Positions 47,067 to 58,235 of a DNA stretch of 64,000 nucleotides are shown here, piece by piece. Each line of letters starts with the position of its first letter. Within the stretch, counting starts at the first letter, position 1. The notes beneath the pieces were generated by a model. That model was not told the origin of the DNA. It made no database searches and worked only from the letters and a program-made list of their open reading frames with translations. This stretch comes from Cryptomeria japonica (taxonomy: Eukaryota; Streptophyta; Pinopsida; Cupressales; Cupressaceae): positions 113,895,933-113,959,932 of the forward strand of contig NC_081410.1 of the NCBI RefSeq assembly GCF_030272615.1. The letters run 5' to 3'. The translations under genes were made by a program, and so were the position numbers.

Positions 47067-49428
47067 GTCCTATATTTTTTGGCTAGGATTTTTAAAAACT
47101 TATAAATATTCTGCGTATCATTTAACATATCCACACCTAAAGGATTTGGTCTTGCATAAAAATTAAAAAAGAGAGAAAAGTAAACATAATTTTTTTATTC
47201 ATGGGTGAAAACCATTCTTATGACACCTTGAAAAGTACCATGATGAAGACCAAATTCTTGCATCATGTATAATATATTTTTTAAAAGTACCCTACACTTA
47301 GGAGTATACCATAATCCATTCAAATTCTCTTTATTCTAAACCATCCTTGTCATCATCCATGTCATGTGTCTCACATTCCTAGTTTTTTACCTTGATTCAA
47401 GTGTTTTAATGTCTTAGAAAAATTCTAATATATAAAATCCTCTTTACAGAGAACTCTTACACGATTTTAGAAATTATTAAACAAAATTTATTAAAAAATA
47501 GAAATTAAAGAAAAAAATATCACGTACACAAACATCCATACAAAAAAATTTAGAAGATGAGTAACATATATCCACATCTCTACCAAAGTAGGGAGTATGA
47601 GTTGAACATGTGATGCCTACCTAGGTAGATATCTACCCAAGTCATCTTATCCTATCCTAGGTGCAAATATGCAATACAATAGTTAGCTAAATACAAGAAA
47701 ATAATTATGCACCAACAAAGTGAATGTACACATTGAGGTGACACATAACATAAAAGAGACCACTAGATATGAGATATTAGTTTATCACCTAGATTTAACT
47801 CTTACTTTTCCTTCATTCACAATTTATCTTTCATATTGTTCACTTTTCACATCTACTTTATCTTTTGGTATCTATTTATCTCCTTTATGTCCTATCTCCC
47901 ACTTTGGGAGCATATATGTTTAATTTAATCTTTTATGTTTACTTCATATTCTATTACCCCACTTGTAGGGCATGTTTAATATTTTCTCACTTAATTTCCT
48001 TTCATGATTCCTACATTTACTTCATATGTTTTATCTCCTATTTTTACATTATCTAATCTTTATTAGTAACTATTAATTTCCCATAATGATTTATGTCTTA
48101 TACTTTAATCTTTGTTATATCTTATGATCTTCAAGACTATTTGCTTCACATATGTTCATATAGTGTTTTTTTGGTCTTATTAGAGCATTATCTTATGTTT
48201 GTATATTGGTTAATCTATCTTCTTAAAGTATTATCTTATGTTCATACATTGGGCAATTTATCACTTTAAATCATTTTCGTATATCCTTCCATTTATATAT
48301 AATTATATCTAGGTACACTGATAATTAGGTCTATATGATCTCTTACTCTTATGTCTAGTTACTAAAAACATGTTATTTATTATTTTTCATCAATGACATC
48401 ATCATTATTTTATTTTTTTCAACAAGGGCATGCTATTTACAATCCTTTATTGGCATGCCTATTATTTTAGAGAATATAATAGATTATCACTATTTGATCA
48501 TGCATTTTTGCATCTTAGTATCATATGATTGTGCCTCACATGATGATCTTGTATTGCTATTATCTTGCATGATCTTATGATCATATCTTGGTATATAGAG
48601 CATAATGATCTTACATTTCAATATCTTATTTTAAGCACTTATCATAAATCCTTATATATTCTTACACTAAGGAGGATCATCTTATTTCCCATTTCTTTAT
48701 TGATCTTACATTGGCATATCTACGAGCAATCCTACTTATATCAATATTGTATTATTATATCACATAGCTTGATCCTACGTTAGAGGCATCATGGTACTCC
48801 ACTATCATGCATATTAAATATTTTAAATTAGATATCATACTTATCATATTATCATAATTTGTATATTTGAATATTTGCACCATTGTTGAGCTTCAAATCA
48901 TTGATCACTTTTGATCCTAACTATACTTTTCTATCCCATCCTTCATATTGATCCTATCACACTTCATTTGAAAGTATTGAGTCTTTTTCTAATGAACCTA
49001 CTTGTCCTACTAATCCTACAAGCAATATTTGATCATACTCATTGATGTCAAGTTGGACCATTTGTTTTAATTTCATGGTCACTTTTGCCTATATGATGTG
49101 TACTACATCACCATTATTTTGACCATATGTTGATCTTATTTAACTTTTTTTACAAGTTCATGTATGGAATATTTTATATTGATTTTAATAGTTGATGAAT
49201 TTTACAAGAAATGAATGCATTAAATTGAATATATAATAGATTTATGAAGTTTCATTGAAAGTTTTTATTAAGTTTTGTGCTCAAATTTTATATTTAAAGA
49301 TTCAATAGTATGTACATGTATATTTTTTTAAGTTCAGTATTATATTATATTTCATGTGTATCTCATTCAATAACATAGAAATATTACTATTTATAAATAT
49401 GTTTTTTTTAAAACTAAAATAGATTCAT
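47067..49428. other. AT-rich stretch without recognisable genes
   Basis: Rich in CTTAT, ATCTTA and CATAT motifs; several short ORFs of 60-75 codons have biased Ile/Leu/Tyr/Ser composition and no recognisable domain. Probably non-coding interior of the large element. Confidence 0.6.
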
Positions 49429-50499
49429 TTTTTTCTGGGCAAGGTGGCAATGCCACTTGATATATTTTATTAATAATAAATAATTTTTACAATATATTTA
49501 AAAACTGGTTCAAACTGAACTCCCAGAGAAAAGAACCAGCAAGAAAAACTCTGGTCATTGCTCATCAACATGATTATAGAAGAGAAGTAGTGAACAATCC
49601 TCTAGCCGGAGCTAGTTACAAAATAGAGATCAGGAAAGAAGCATGCAGGCTCTTTTACACATAGGAGCATGCAAGCTCATTTTACAAAATAGGAGCATGC
49701 AAGCTTATTTACAAAATAAGTTCCTGGGATATCTTGAATGCCCTGCAACAAAGAACTCCTGCAATCAAAATTGGCATGCCCCTGCACCAAAAAACAACTA
49801 CAAACAAAAAATATATATACTACAGAACACAAAGAATTTACAAGAAACGCAAGGTTCCAAAACATGACTAACACCAACAACATGAGATCTGCGGTTTGCC
49901 ATTATAGACAAATGCCAAAGGAGAAGAGGTGAATGTGGAAATGCTAGAGAGAAATGAAGCCCAAATTTTTTATGTCATAAATGAAAAGAAAGAGGAGATA
50001 TATCATTAAAAACTGACAAACCAAAAGAAGCGGCATATAGAGATAATCATGAAAACAACGCTACGTCAAACTTTAAATGATATATGAAGGACGGATTCCC
50101 AATGTGAAAATAAATCTCCAGATTTCCACCAAAAGAGAGTACCAAACACACGAACAACATCAATAACAACCAACTCATCATTAATGAATGCCAAGTGATG
50201 ATCAAGTAAAGTAAAGTACCTCAAATCAAAACCAAATGGAATTATGAAAAGAAATACCTCACCAAGAGAAGAGAATATGAACTCGTATAAACAAGAAATC
50301 ATATAATAAGAAAGATCAAATCCTCAACTCTCTATAGGCTATAATTAATAGGTTTGGAAAGCTCATCAAATCACCCCCCAATTGAGAGGAATCAATAACA
50401 GTTTTGTCACAACCCATATTAGCGAGGCAATCAGCCAATGCATTACCTTCACGATAAACATGTGAGATGATGAGGTGCTCAAACATAGAGTTGTATATA
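49429..50499 (-). mobile_element. 5'-truncated LINE (RNase H C-terminus and 3' UTR), minus strand
   Basis: On the minus strand the frame at about 50,480-50,350 reads HLIISHVYREGNALADCLAN then MGCDKTVIDSSQLGGDL, the C-terminal end of a plant LINE RNase H. The rest to 49,429 is 3' UTR-like and ends near a T-run (A-tail on the minus strand). ATTCAT at 49,423-49,428 and 50,500-50,505 is a possible but short target-site duplication. It inserted about 40 bp upstream of the gene A start codon, so it would separate gene A from its promoter. Confidence 0.65.
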
Positions 50500-50540
50500 A
50501 TTCATGTATATCTTTATATATGTAGGACGTCTTTGTTATC

Positions 50541-52620
50541 ATGGATGTCTTTGACATAGATGAATTATTAGGTGAAAATCCCCCACTGCAACCCCCTCGT
50601 CCTCAACCTCCACCTCCACCTCCACCTCCACCTCCACCTCCACATCCACCTCCACCCCCACCCCCTAGATTGGATGAAATTTGTTTAAGAGAACAAATTA
50701 ATGAAAAAATACAAGTGATTGAACAAAATATTACTGCTATCCAAAATGAGCCAATCACGCCACCCCATCTTCTAGAGTTTGCAAAATCAATACAAACTGT
50801 TGTCGAGTCAATTAGATCTGTTGATTCTCAATTAGATTAATTTCATAGACGACAACAAGAGCTGCGTGATTTTTATGCCGATGGTTTAACTTATAGGCAA
50901 ATCACTGATCTCAAAATAACCAAAGCTCATTTATGTCCATATTTTACTAACCCAAAAACAAGAGAACCAATGCAACCTAACCAGAAAATAATTTCAATTA
51001 GGTGGTGTGTGCATCTAGAAATGGCTAGAGACTTTTGGGATAGATGGTGGATGGTTTTTGAGTATCCACCACATCATAATTATGAGGTCCATTTATATGT
51101 TTTGAAGAAATTATATTGTGAGTTTGTAATGCACCAACAACCAAATTATTTTGATATTAAGTCATTCCAGGGTGTTGGTCGTGGAATGCCATAGCATCGA
51201 TTAGGGGCACAGAGTAATAATCCCCTACCAGATCTACCCATAGTTCCACTTGTTGCTCCATCAATTCTTGCAGATGTGCAGAATACATCATTCATTTTGA
51301 CATTAGATGCTTTGACTTCCCTCATAGGTAACCTGAGTGAGCAAGCGGCTCACATGGCATTCGCTCCTCGATGGATGCCACATATGTGTTTGAGTTGTCA
51401 TGAGATGTGTGTAGGTCCTACTGCTGATCCAAGATTTGCTTCAGTTCCAGCTGAGCATGATGCAGCAGATGATAGTATGATGACATCATATATGGATTTT
51501 CTTTGCTCTGATGATCATCTTGAGAAGGTATAGATATATATACATGTACATGTCAATCTTTAAATACTTCATTAAATATAGGTATAAATTAAGTGCATGT
51601 CTTTTTTTTATACAATCTAATACTTCATTAAATAAACTTGGTTTATGTAGATAAGGACTACACCTAATATTAGAGTCAATATTGCATCTACTGGAACACA
51701 GCTCGACACACCTTATGGGGTATAGTATCAATTTCTATCTAGACATTGTATTAGCTTTTTAAGTTAATATGTTATAATTGTATACTATATAAATTTCCAT
51801 GTTGATACATTGAATGCTTCTTTCTCTAGGATTCAAGTCATGAGGGACCCTCTACATCACATCGAGAAGAGGGTGTGACAATTGTGACACCATCTATGGT
51901 ATGTATCTTAGAATTCATAAATTAAATATGAACTCTTACAACATTGTAACTTAACTTGAAATTATTTAATACACATATATATGTTCAATAAATATGATTT
52001 CATTACATGCATGTTTGCAGGTGGACACTAGTATCAGGATAGGTTATCCTCATAATTTTTATCAGAGCCAATTTGAATGCACATCCACATCCTTTGAGGT
52101 CTTAATATGTAATAATTAATTTGATCTTATTTTGACTCTTAATTTAAGATTTAATTGGACACTTTGAATTTGACCTTGTACAGGACTTAGCTAGCACTAC
52201 ATTTGACGTTGATACTGCACAAGATACTGCTAGAGGATCCGATGAGAAACCTTATGTATGATATTTTATTATATGATTATTTTAAAATCAAATTATAAAT
52301 GTTTATTTTTATTTAATAAAAAAATGAACACGTGTATGTGCTCATGTTCATTATAGCATATTTCTTATCTTGTATACAGGATGGCACAACTATCGAGCAT
52401 ATAGTATATGCAGAACAAGTTACTGGAGTTGATGTGCACACACATATGGTAAGTTTGTAACTTAATTTATGAATTCCAATTGTATTTGATAAATGATTCT
52501 TTTAATAGTTAATTTTAAGTATTTTAATATTAATTTTTCCTTGTACAGCATGAGATGGGTGGATCTAGTCCACATCCTGGGGAGAAGAGACCACGAGATG
52601 TTATTGATGATAGCACTTAG
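50541..52620 (+). pseudogene. Transposon gene A: proline-rich protein, one long exon plus six micro-exons
   Basis: Exon 1 50,541-51,527, then 51,651-51,719, 51,830-51,898, 52,021-52,098, 52,184-52,255, 52,380-52,448 and 52,549-52,620, all with AG/GT borders and all in phase 0, giving 471 codons including the stop. Residues 18-43 are almost all proline, from a CCACCT repeat. A conserved block ELRDFYADGLTYRQITDLKI, then TKAHLCPYFTNPKTREP, and DRWWMVFEYPPHHNYEVHLY follow. The micro-exons encode Ser/Thr/Asp/Glu-rich segments (e.g. SSHEGPSTSHREEG), and the end is EKRPRDVIDDST. Two in-frame stops, TAA 50,838 and TAG 51,192, are both explained as CAA or CAG changed by C-to-T. Function unknown; as the partner of gene B it could be a DNA-binding or accessory transposition protein. 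Splicing is predicted by eye. Confidence 0.65.
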
Positions 52621-53341
52621 ATTTTACTGTTTATGTAGCTTTGATATGATCATGTACTATTTTATATGATATGTACTTTTTTATGGAATTTACACATTTG
52701 TTTGCACGTGTAATTATTTTTAAAATTGTATATATTTTCTTGGATGTGCACATACTTTATATATATGGATAGTTGTGTAATAAGATTAGATCATATATAT
52801 TTTGTGCAAACTTTATATATTTTGTGCACATTAGATATTATGTGGAGTTCATCATGTTACCATCCAGATATATATATGGATTATATATTATATGGATTAT
52901 GTGGACTTGAAATTTTATTTATGGAAGTTGTGCTTAAATAACTTTATATGGATTATGTGGACTTGAAATTTTATTTTTGGAATTTTATTTAAGTAACTTG
53001 TGATTAGATAAACTAAAGGTGTGCATCATGAACTAACAATGATGATAAGACCAAAGTATCAAAACATATCTTATAATTATAACATATTCTAAATTAAAAA
53101 GTATTAATCATCATAGATAAACAAACTATATAATCAAATATATAATTACCATTACAATAATAATGATGATAAGAGAAAAGTATCAAAACAAATATATTGA
53201 ATAGAACTTGATTAAAACATAATTATCTCATTCATAAATTTGACCAATAGTCTCTCATTTATGTATATTGCACAAAGTGTAATCAAGAAGACCTATCTAA
53301 AATAAAATAAATAGTCTATTTAAATTATAATAATAAGGATT
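52621..53341. other. Spacer between convergent genes A and B
   Basis: AT-rich. It includes a short internal duplication (TATGGATTATGTGGACTTGA occurs twice, about 52,892 and 52,947). It must hold the 3' ends of both transcripts; no terminator-like element is recognisable. Confidence 0.6.
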
Positions 53342-55986
53342 TATATCTCTCAAACTACAACATAATGTATGCACAAACAATAGTAGTCATTGAGGCCAAG
53401 TCTACTTTGAGAGACCTAGAAAAAAAAATACATATATGTACTATTTAATAAATCAAAACAAATTTCAAAAATAATTTTACCTTGTTGTATAAGATCTGAA
53501 ATGCGGTCATAGTCATTTGATGCAAACATCTGATCCATATCTTCATCAGTTCTTTCATGCGGATCATTTGCATCTATGGGTGTCAATGATCTTTGTTGCC
53601 ATTCTTCAACCCATTCTTTATTCTCACGAATTTCCCAATCTCCAGAAACACAAAACTGACAAAAGCAAGCAAGTTGCCTTGTGAATATAGTCCATGTGTT
53701 TGAATTAGAACTCTTAAATGAATGCCATTTACCTGATCCAATGATGGTATTACAATCATGCCGAATAGGAATACTATCTTCCTCTACCAACCAAAAGAAA
53801 CGTCGAATTGCAGAGTTCTCAGTTGATCCTTTTGACAACTTTTAATTGCACCAATCTACAACTGCATGAGCATCTCTGAATTCCATTGCATCCTTGAATT
53901 TCAATTGTTCTCTAGAAAGAGCTCTTTTTACACAGGCACCAGCTCCATCGTGTTCCCCCTTACCATGTCCCGCTTTTAAAAAACTCCATAAATGTTGGAC
54001 ATTTGTTATCTTGTGAACTTTGCATAGCCAATTAAACATTCTTGCATTTTTTAATTGTCCAGTGCAGTTATCTGACCATATCATATGTTGTTTCATGTCA
54101 ATTTCTCTTTCCTTAATATTATCATGAAATACCTCGAAGCAATGCTGAACAAACTCTGACGAGTGTAATCGATTATCACTAACATAGAAATAAATCTCCC
54201 TCAAAAAAATTATGTTATCTTTTGTACTATCATGGTCATGTCTATATATAATGTGCACAAATATGGCCACTTGCACTAAGTTGTAGTATTGTGATTGAGT
54301 TTTCTCTTGTGGTTTTAGAGTATAATTTTCTGCAAAATCCACAACTGATTCTATTGTTCTAACTGGAAATGTGTCTTGCATATGCAAAACTGTCCATAAA
54401 GCCATTGGGCATGTTGGGAATGTTTCACATATTTTGGAATAATATGACTTTTAAACTCACTGATAAATGTATTCACACTATTATGTTCTATAATCAATTC
54501 TAAACGTTTCCCCATCTTTCCATCCTTTCGAGGGTATTCTATATTTTTAAATCTCCTAACATTAACCATTTTTTGTTCAAACTCAAATGAAACATGTTCA
54601 TGCAAACATTAACCTATCTCCCACATAAATTGCAAAGGCCATAAAGGTATGAACTGGAAAGAAATAAGTGTTCATTAGGTGGTTTACAAAATAACTTACA
54701 ATAAAATCTTTTATAGTTTTAGGTGGAACATAAACACCACAATCTTGCACAAGATCATTACCATGCAACATGCAACATATATATCGAAAAACATTATAAT
54801 AGTAACGAAAGTGAACATGAGTTTTACAACAACAAGATATTCTTTGTTTATTGATTTTAACATACTAGGGTTTGCATTTTTCAAATGATCTTTGACTAAT
54901 TCATAAATTTATTAACACGGATTCATCACTAAATTTTTTAAAGAATTCAGTTTGAGTCATGTCAAGAAGATGTTTTGGATGAGGATCATGAATTTTTGAT
55001 CCCACCCTTAACTTTAAAACATCTCTAACATTTGATGAAACTCTAGTGTTATCATACCAAAATTTTGCAATTAATTGTTTAGTTTCATCATTTAAATTTC
55101 ATGTCCAACCTTTGAAGTCTACCACTAAAACTCCAACAATGGTTTAGTGGATCAATTTCAATTGTGTCTCTTCTTTTGGCCACTCTTGACAAGGTTCTAC
55201 GATGTAAGTTCAAATAGCCACTTATATCACTTAACATTCTTTTACTAACAATTGTTTTGTCAACTATAGCATTTGTTATAACTCTACGTGTTGCATTCTT
55301 ATCTTTAGATCGACTTGTTTTTCCGATAGAATCGATGGCATTGGCAACAATAGATACAACTTGCTTATACAATTCATATTTTCTTTTTGGTTTTGCATAA
55401 ATACCTTATTTTTCATGACTTTACGCATTTTTAACATTTTTATTAATTGTAGCATTAATTGACATTGGAATCCTAACTTTTTATTATAGAAAAATTGTTT
55501 ATATAATCTGTTCGCATGTGTTATGATTTGTCTCCAAGAAACTAACCCATTCAAATTATCTAGCACATTGCTATCAATAGTAAACAAATTACATTCATTT
55601 TCTTTCAGAGAGGGTGGTGTAATATTTTCAATTTTTATTTCTTTTCGTATTGGTGTATGAAATTTATATCCAGCTTCATTTAAATCAGCAATTTGATTGG
55701 CATCATAGTCTTGGCGATTTAAAAACATACCAGGATTCGCATCCACATGAATATTTGCATCAACAGTCATACCCATGTTTGGTTCTACATTTCTTGCGTC
55801 CATCATGATCTCTTCAATGGGCTCATCTACAATGGGCACTGAACTAGATGCGTTAGAAGTGTTATTCAATTGTCGTTGTTGTGATCTTCGATCTCTTTGG
55901 TGTTTTGCCTCTTTCTCTCTTTGTGCTTGAATTTCATCCATTGTCATTGTCTTCCTTTCTTTCTTTCGACATTTGTTAGAACCCAT
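53342..55986 (-). pseudogene. Transposon gene B: putative DDE-type transposase-like protein
   Basis: N-terminus at 55,986 (MGSNKCRKKERKTMTMDEIQ, basic). Then a segment with SDISGYLNLHRRTLSRVAKR (possible helix-turn-helix, about 55,235-55,176), QLIAKFWYDNT, a Cys/His-rich segment ISCCCKTHVHF...CCMLHGNDLVQDCG (about 54,830-54,735) and the putative catalytic half: VDFAENYTLKPQ (about 54,347-54,312), IYFYVSDNRLHSSEFV, WSDNCTGQLKN (54,078-54,046) and AGHGKGEHDGAGACVKRAL (about 53,972-53,916). The Asp residues in DFAENY, WSDN and EHDG are candidates for a metal-binding triad. TAA at 53,839-53,841 (minus) fits CAA to TAA; frameshifts occur near 55,490, 55,100 and 54,390. A donor follows QQ near 53,480 and a last exon is likely at about 53,412-53,342. 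Related motifs occur, as I recall, in uncharacterised transposase-like proteins of animals and plants; I cannot name the superfamily. Confidence 0.65.
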
Positions 55987-56162
55987 CTTTACAAACTCCT
56001 CTTCAAAAAATAATATCTTTTTACTGAGTTCTTCAAAAATTTGTGTAAAAAATATTAAAAAGTACTACCAAATGATGTAAAAAATGTTTGTCAGTACAGA
56101 TTTCAATGATAGTGTGGTAAATTCATGCAATTTGTCTTTTTTTTTACAGTAACAGTTATTTA

Positions 56163-56298
56163 GGAATGGGCCCCCATTTATAAAATGGGGACCCATTATT
56201 AAATCCAACGGTCAAAAAAAGGAATGGGCCCCCATTTATAAAATGGGGACCCATTATTAAATCCAACGGTCAAAAAAAGGAATGGGCCCCCGTTCTGT
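56163..56298. repeat. 58-bp tandem repeat with palindromic core, right end of the two-gene element
   Basis: Two full identical units, 56,163-56,220 and 56,221-56,278, and a partial third from 56,279. Each starts GGAATGGGCCCCCATTTATA and continues AAATGGGGACCCATT. AATGGGCCCCCATT and AATGGGGACCCATT form a 14-bp hairpin stem with one mismatch around a short AT loop. The third unit changes to CCCCCGTTCTGTGG, as at the left end. Confidence 0.9.
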
Positions 56299-56301
56299 GG
56301 A

Positions 56302-57202
56302 AATTGATTCTACAACCCGCCACTTGGCTCGGGATTAGGCCCAGGATAGGCCTGGGATGGCCACACCTGAGACATGGACCTGCAAATTCAAATCTCCATG
56401 AATGAAAGCACAAATATGAACTTCTGAAATAGTTTACGTGCCTGTAATTAGAGAATTTTATACGAAATTAAAACCCATTTCAAATTATACTGTCTAGATT
56501 CTAAATATGTAAATTTATTTAAATATTGATTATTTTAACTATTTTTTCATTTAATTTATACTAAATTGGGTCGAGAAACTTGAGATATTAACTAATTTTG
56601 TTAATTTAATAACTTTTTTATTTTAATGAATTTTGAAAAAAAAAATTATATCTCATCAATCTACACAAAAATTATTTTCTATTTTAAAAAAAAAATTAAG
56701 TTTACATCAAATTATGTGGGTCGTACACGTCAAATTTTTAAAAAGATAATTACGGTCATTAAAAAATTAATTAAAAAAAATATTAGAAAAAAAAATACAG
56801 AAAAATATGCTCATCAATCTTCAGTGTGTTACAAACTATTTCCCAAAGCGGTTTGAGAAAATAATTTTAATTGTGTCAAAAAGTGTGGATCGTACACATG
56901 CATGGTATGGTCCTGAAACAGGCATTTTTAAAATAGTTTTTAGAACTCCATTCAAAAAAGTAATTTTTTATTATGTGGGTATTAAAATAAATTACATATT
57001 TGGAAAGTACCCTCAGAGGGCTATCTTTAATATTGCTGACTTTTTCCAAGATTCAATCTCTAAAATTTAAGCTCAAATGAGACAAAATCTGAAAATCAAG
57101 GAAAACACTTCCACTTTTTGGCCAAAAAGTGGACTCAGCTTCTTGCACTGACCCAAGACGTGGTTCGCAAGGTAAACAGATGGGCGATGCTCATTGATTG
57201 AG
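56302..57202. other. AT-rich spacer without recognisable genes
   Basis: An imperfect direct repeat of about 175 bp is visible (CTCATCAATCT...GTCGTACACG and CTCATCAATCTTCAG...GATCGTACACATG, 56,650-56,910). Lysine-rich ORFs (56,626-57,070) are translations of A-runs. Confidence 0.55.
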
Positions 57203-58132
57203 TGTTGAACATCGATCAAGGACATGATATTAGATTGGATATTATATTTCAAGATGATCAAAGATCAGATTGGATGCAAATTCAGTGCATGGTGGAAACC
57301 CTAGCATACAAATGTTCAAACACACGTTTAGGTGGGAAAATATGGCTACAAGAGTGCGAGCCAGAGATGTTGTTGGTGTTGTTGCATGAGGAAGGAAATC
57401 AATCAAGTACTCAAAGACAATTAGAGAAGAGACTGAATGTGAGAGAATTGGGTTGAAGAGTTCAACCAGAAAGAGTGAGCCAACTGGTAGTTTGCCATTG
57501 AGTCTGACAGAGGAGTACACCGGTGGTGACTGAATAGGCAGAGAAGAGCTATAGAAGATTGCAAAGAAGGCAAACTGATGTAACCAGCAAGCTGAGAACC
57601 GGTAGTGTGCAATGAGCAGAACCGGTAAGGGTCTAGTAGAGAGTGAGTTGTAGGAGATAAGGTTGCAGTAGTGAGAAGGTGAGCAGAGAACCTACAGAGG
57701 ATTGAAGAGAGGAGAATTGGAGGAGAGACATACATGAGAGTTACAAAGTTCTTTTGTAACAAGAAGATATCTTTTGTATTAAAAATATGATTTTTTAATC
57801 ACTGAATTGGAGCTTGGTGCAAGCATTGGTGCTCCTTGGGTTGGTGCCCTAAATGTTGTAACCGAATGTTTCATTGTCAGGCTAGATTGGAGCAGTAGTC
57901 TCCAACAGCATTTCTCACCGAAGTTTTTTCCATCTTGGGTTTTCCTCGTACATCTGGTGTAATGTGATGTCCCTTTTATGTGTGGTGGCATTTGTGTTAT
58001 CCTCCCATATAACTGATATGTCTGCTTTATGTTAGATTTGTTAACCGGTATACACACAAAGGATAGAAAAGGGAAAAGTTTGGAAACTACTGATTCACCC
58101 CCCCCCCTCTCAGTGGCATCTTGTGCTCAACA
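57203..58132 (+). mobile_element. Solo or 3' LTR of a copia-like element
   Basis: Starts TGTTGAACATC and ends GTGCTCAACA, a TGTTGA/TCAACA terminal inverted repeat. Near the end it has TTCCATCTTGGGTTTTCCTC and GATTCACCCCCCCCC, the same arrangement as at the 3' end of the nested copia LTR (38,520-38,700), so it belongs to a related lineage. No primer-binding site follows. The flanks (ATTGAG and ATATA) do not form a target-site duplication, so either the left end is mis-set or the insertion was rearranged. It abuts unit copy 3. Confidence 0.6.
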
Positions 58133-58235
58133 ATATAATTATAATACATTTGAAAAAACTAAATCTAAATCATGCTAGAATAACTCATATCAACTCTTGA
58201 AACTATTATATCTTGATTAAATTGTGTTCAATTAC

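Larger units (their letters stand above)
44985..56300. mobile_element. Large two-gene DNA-transposon-like element with convergent genes A and B
   Basis: Holds gene A (plus, 50,541-52,620) and gene B (minus, 55,986-53,342) tail to tail, 722 bp apart. Both outer ends carry GC-rich palindromic sequence of the form ATGGGCNCCCAT...AAAATGGGGACC (45,071-45,103 and 56,163-56,298), in an otherwise AT-rich region, and AATGGGCCCCCGTNCTGTGGA occurs once at each end in direct orientation (45,212-45,232; 56,281-56,301). Exact termini and target-site duplication could not be fixed. The inside also contains an A/C-rich tract, a palindromic satellite and a minus-strand LINE fragment. Relics of both genes in the same arrangement in the tandem unit show it is a family. 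Class II nature is inferred from gene B motifs. Confidence 0.5.

Noticed and set aside
47720-48783. Several 60-75 codon ORFs as small genes
   Set aside because: Biased Ile/Leu/Ser/Tyr content typical of AT-rich non-coding sequence; no shared domain or splice signals.
56626-57070. Lysine/isoleucine-rich ORFs
   Set aside because: They follow A-runs in an AT-rich spacer; no domain and no neighbours.
57197-58137. Clean solo LTR with target-site duplication
   Set aside because: The ends look right (TGTTGA/TCAACA), but flanks ATTGAG and ATATA do not match, so only an LTR remnant is claimed.
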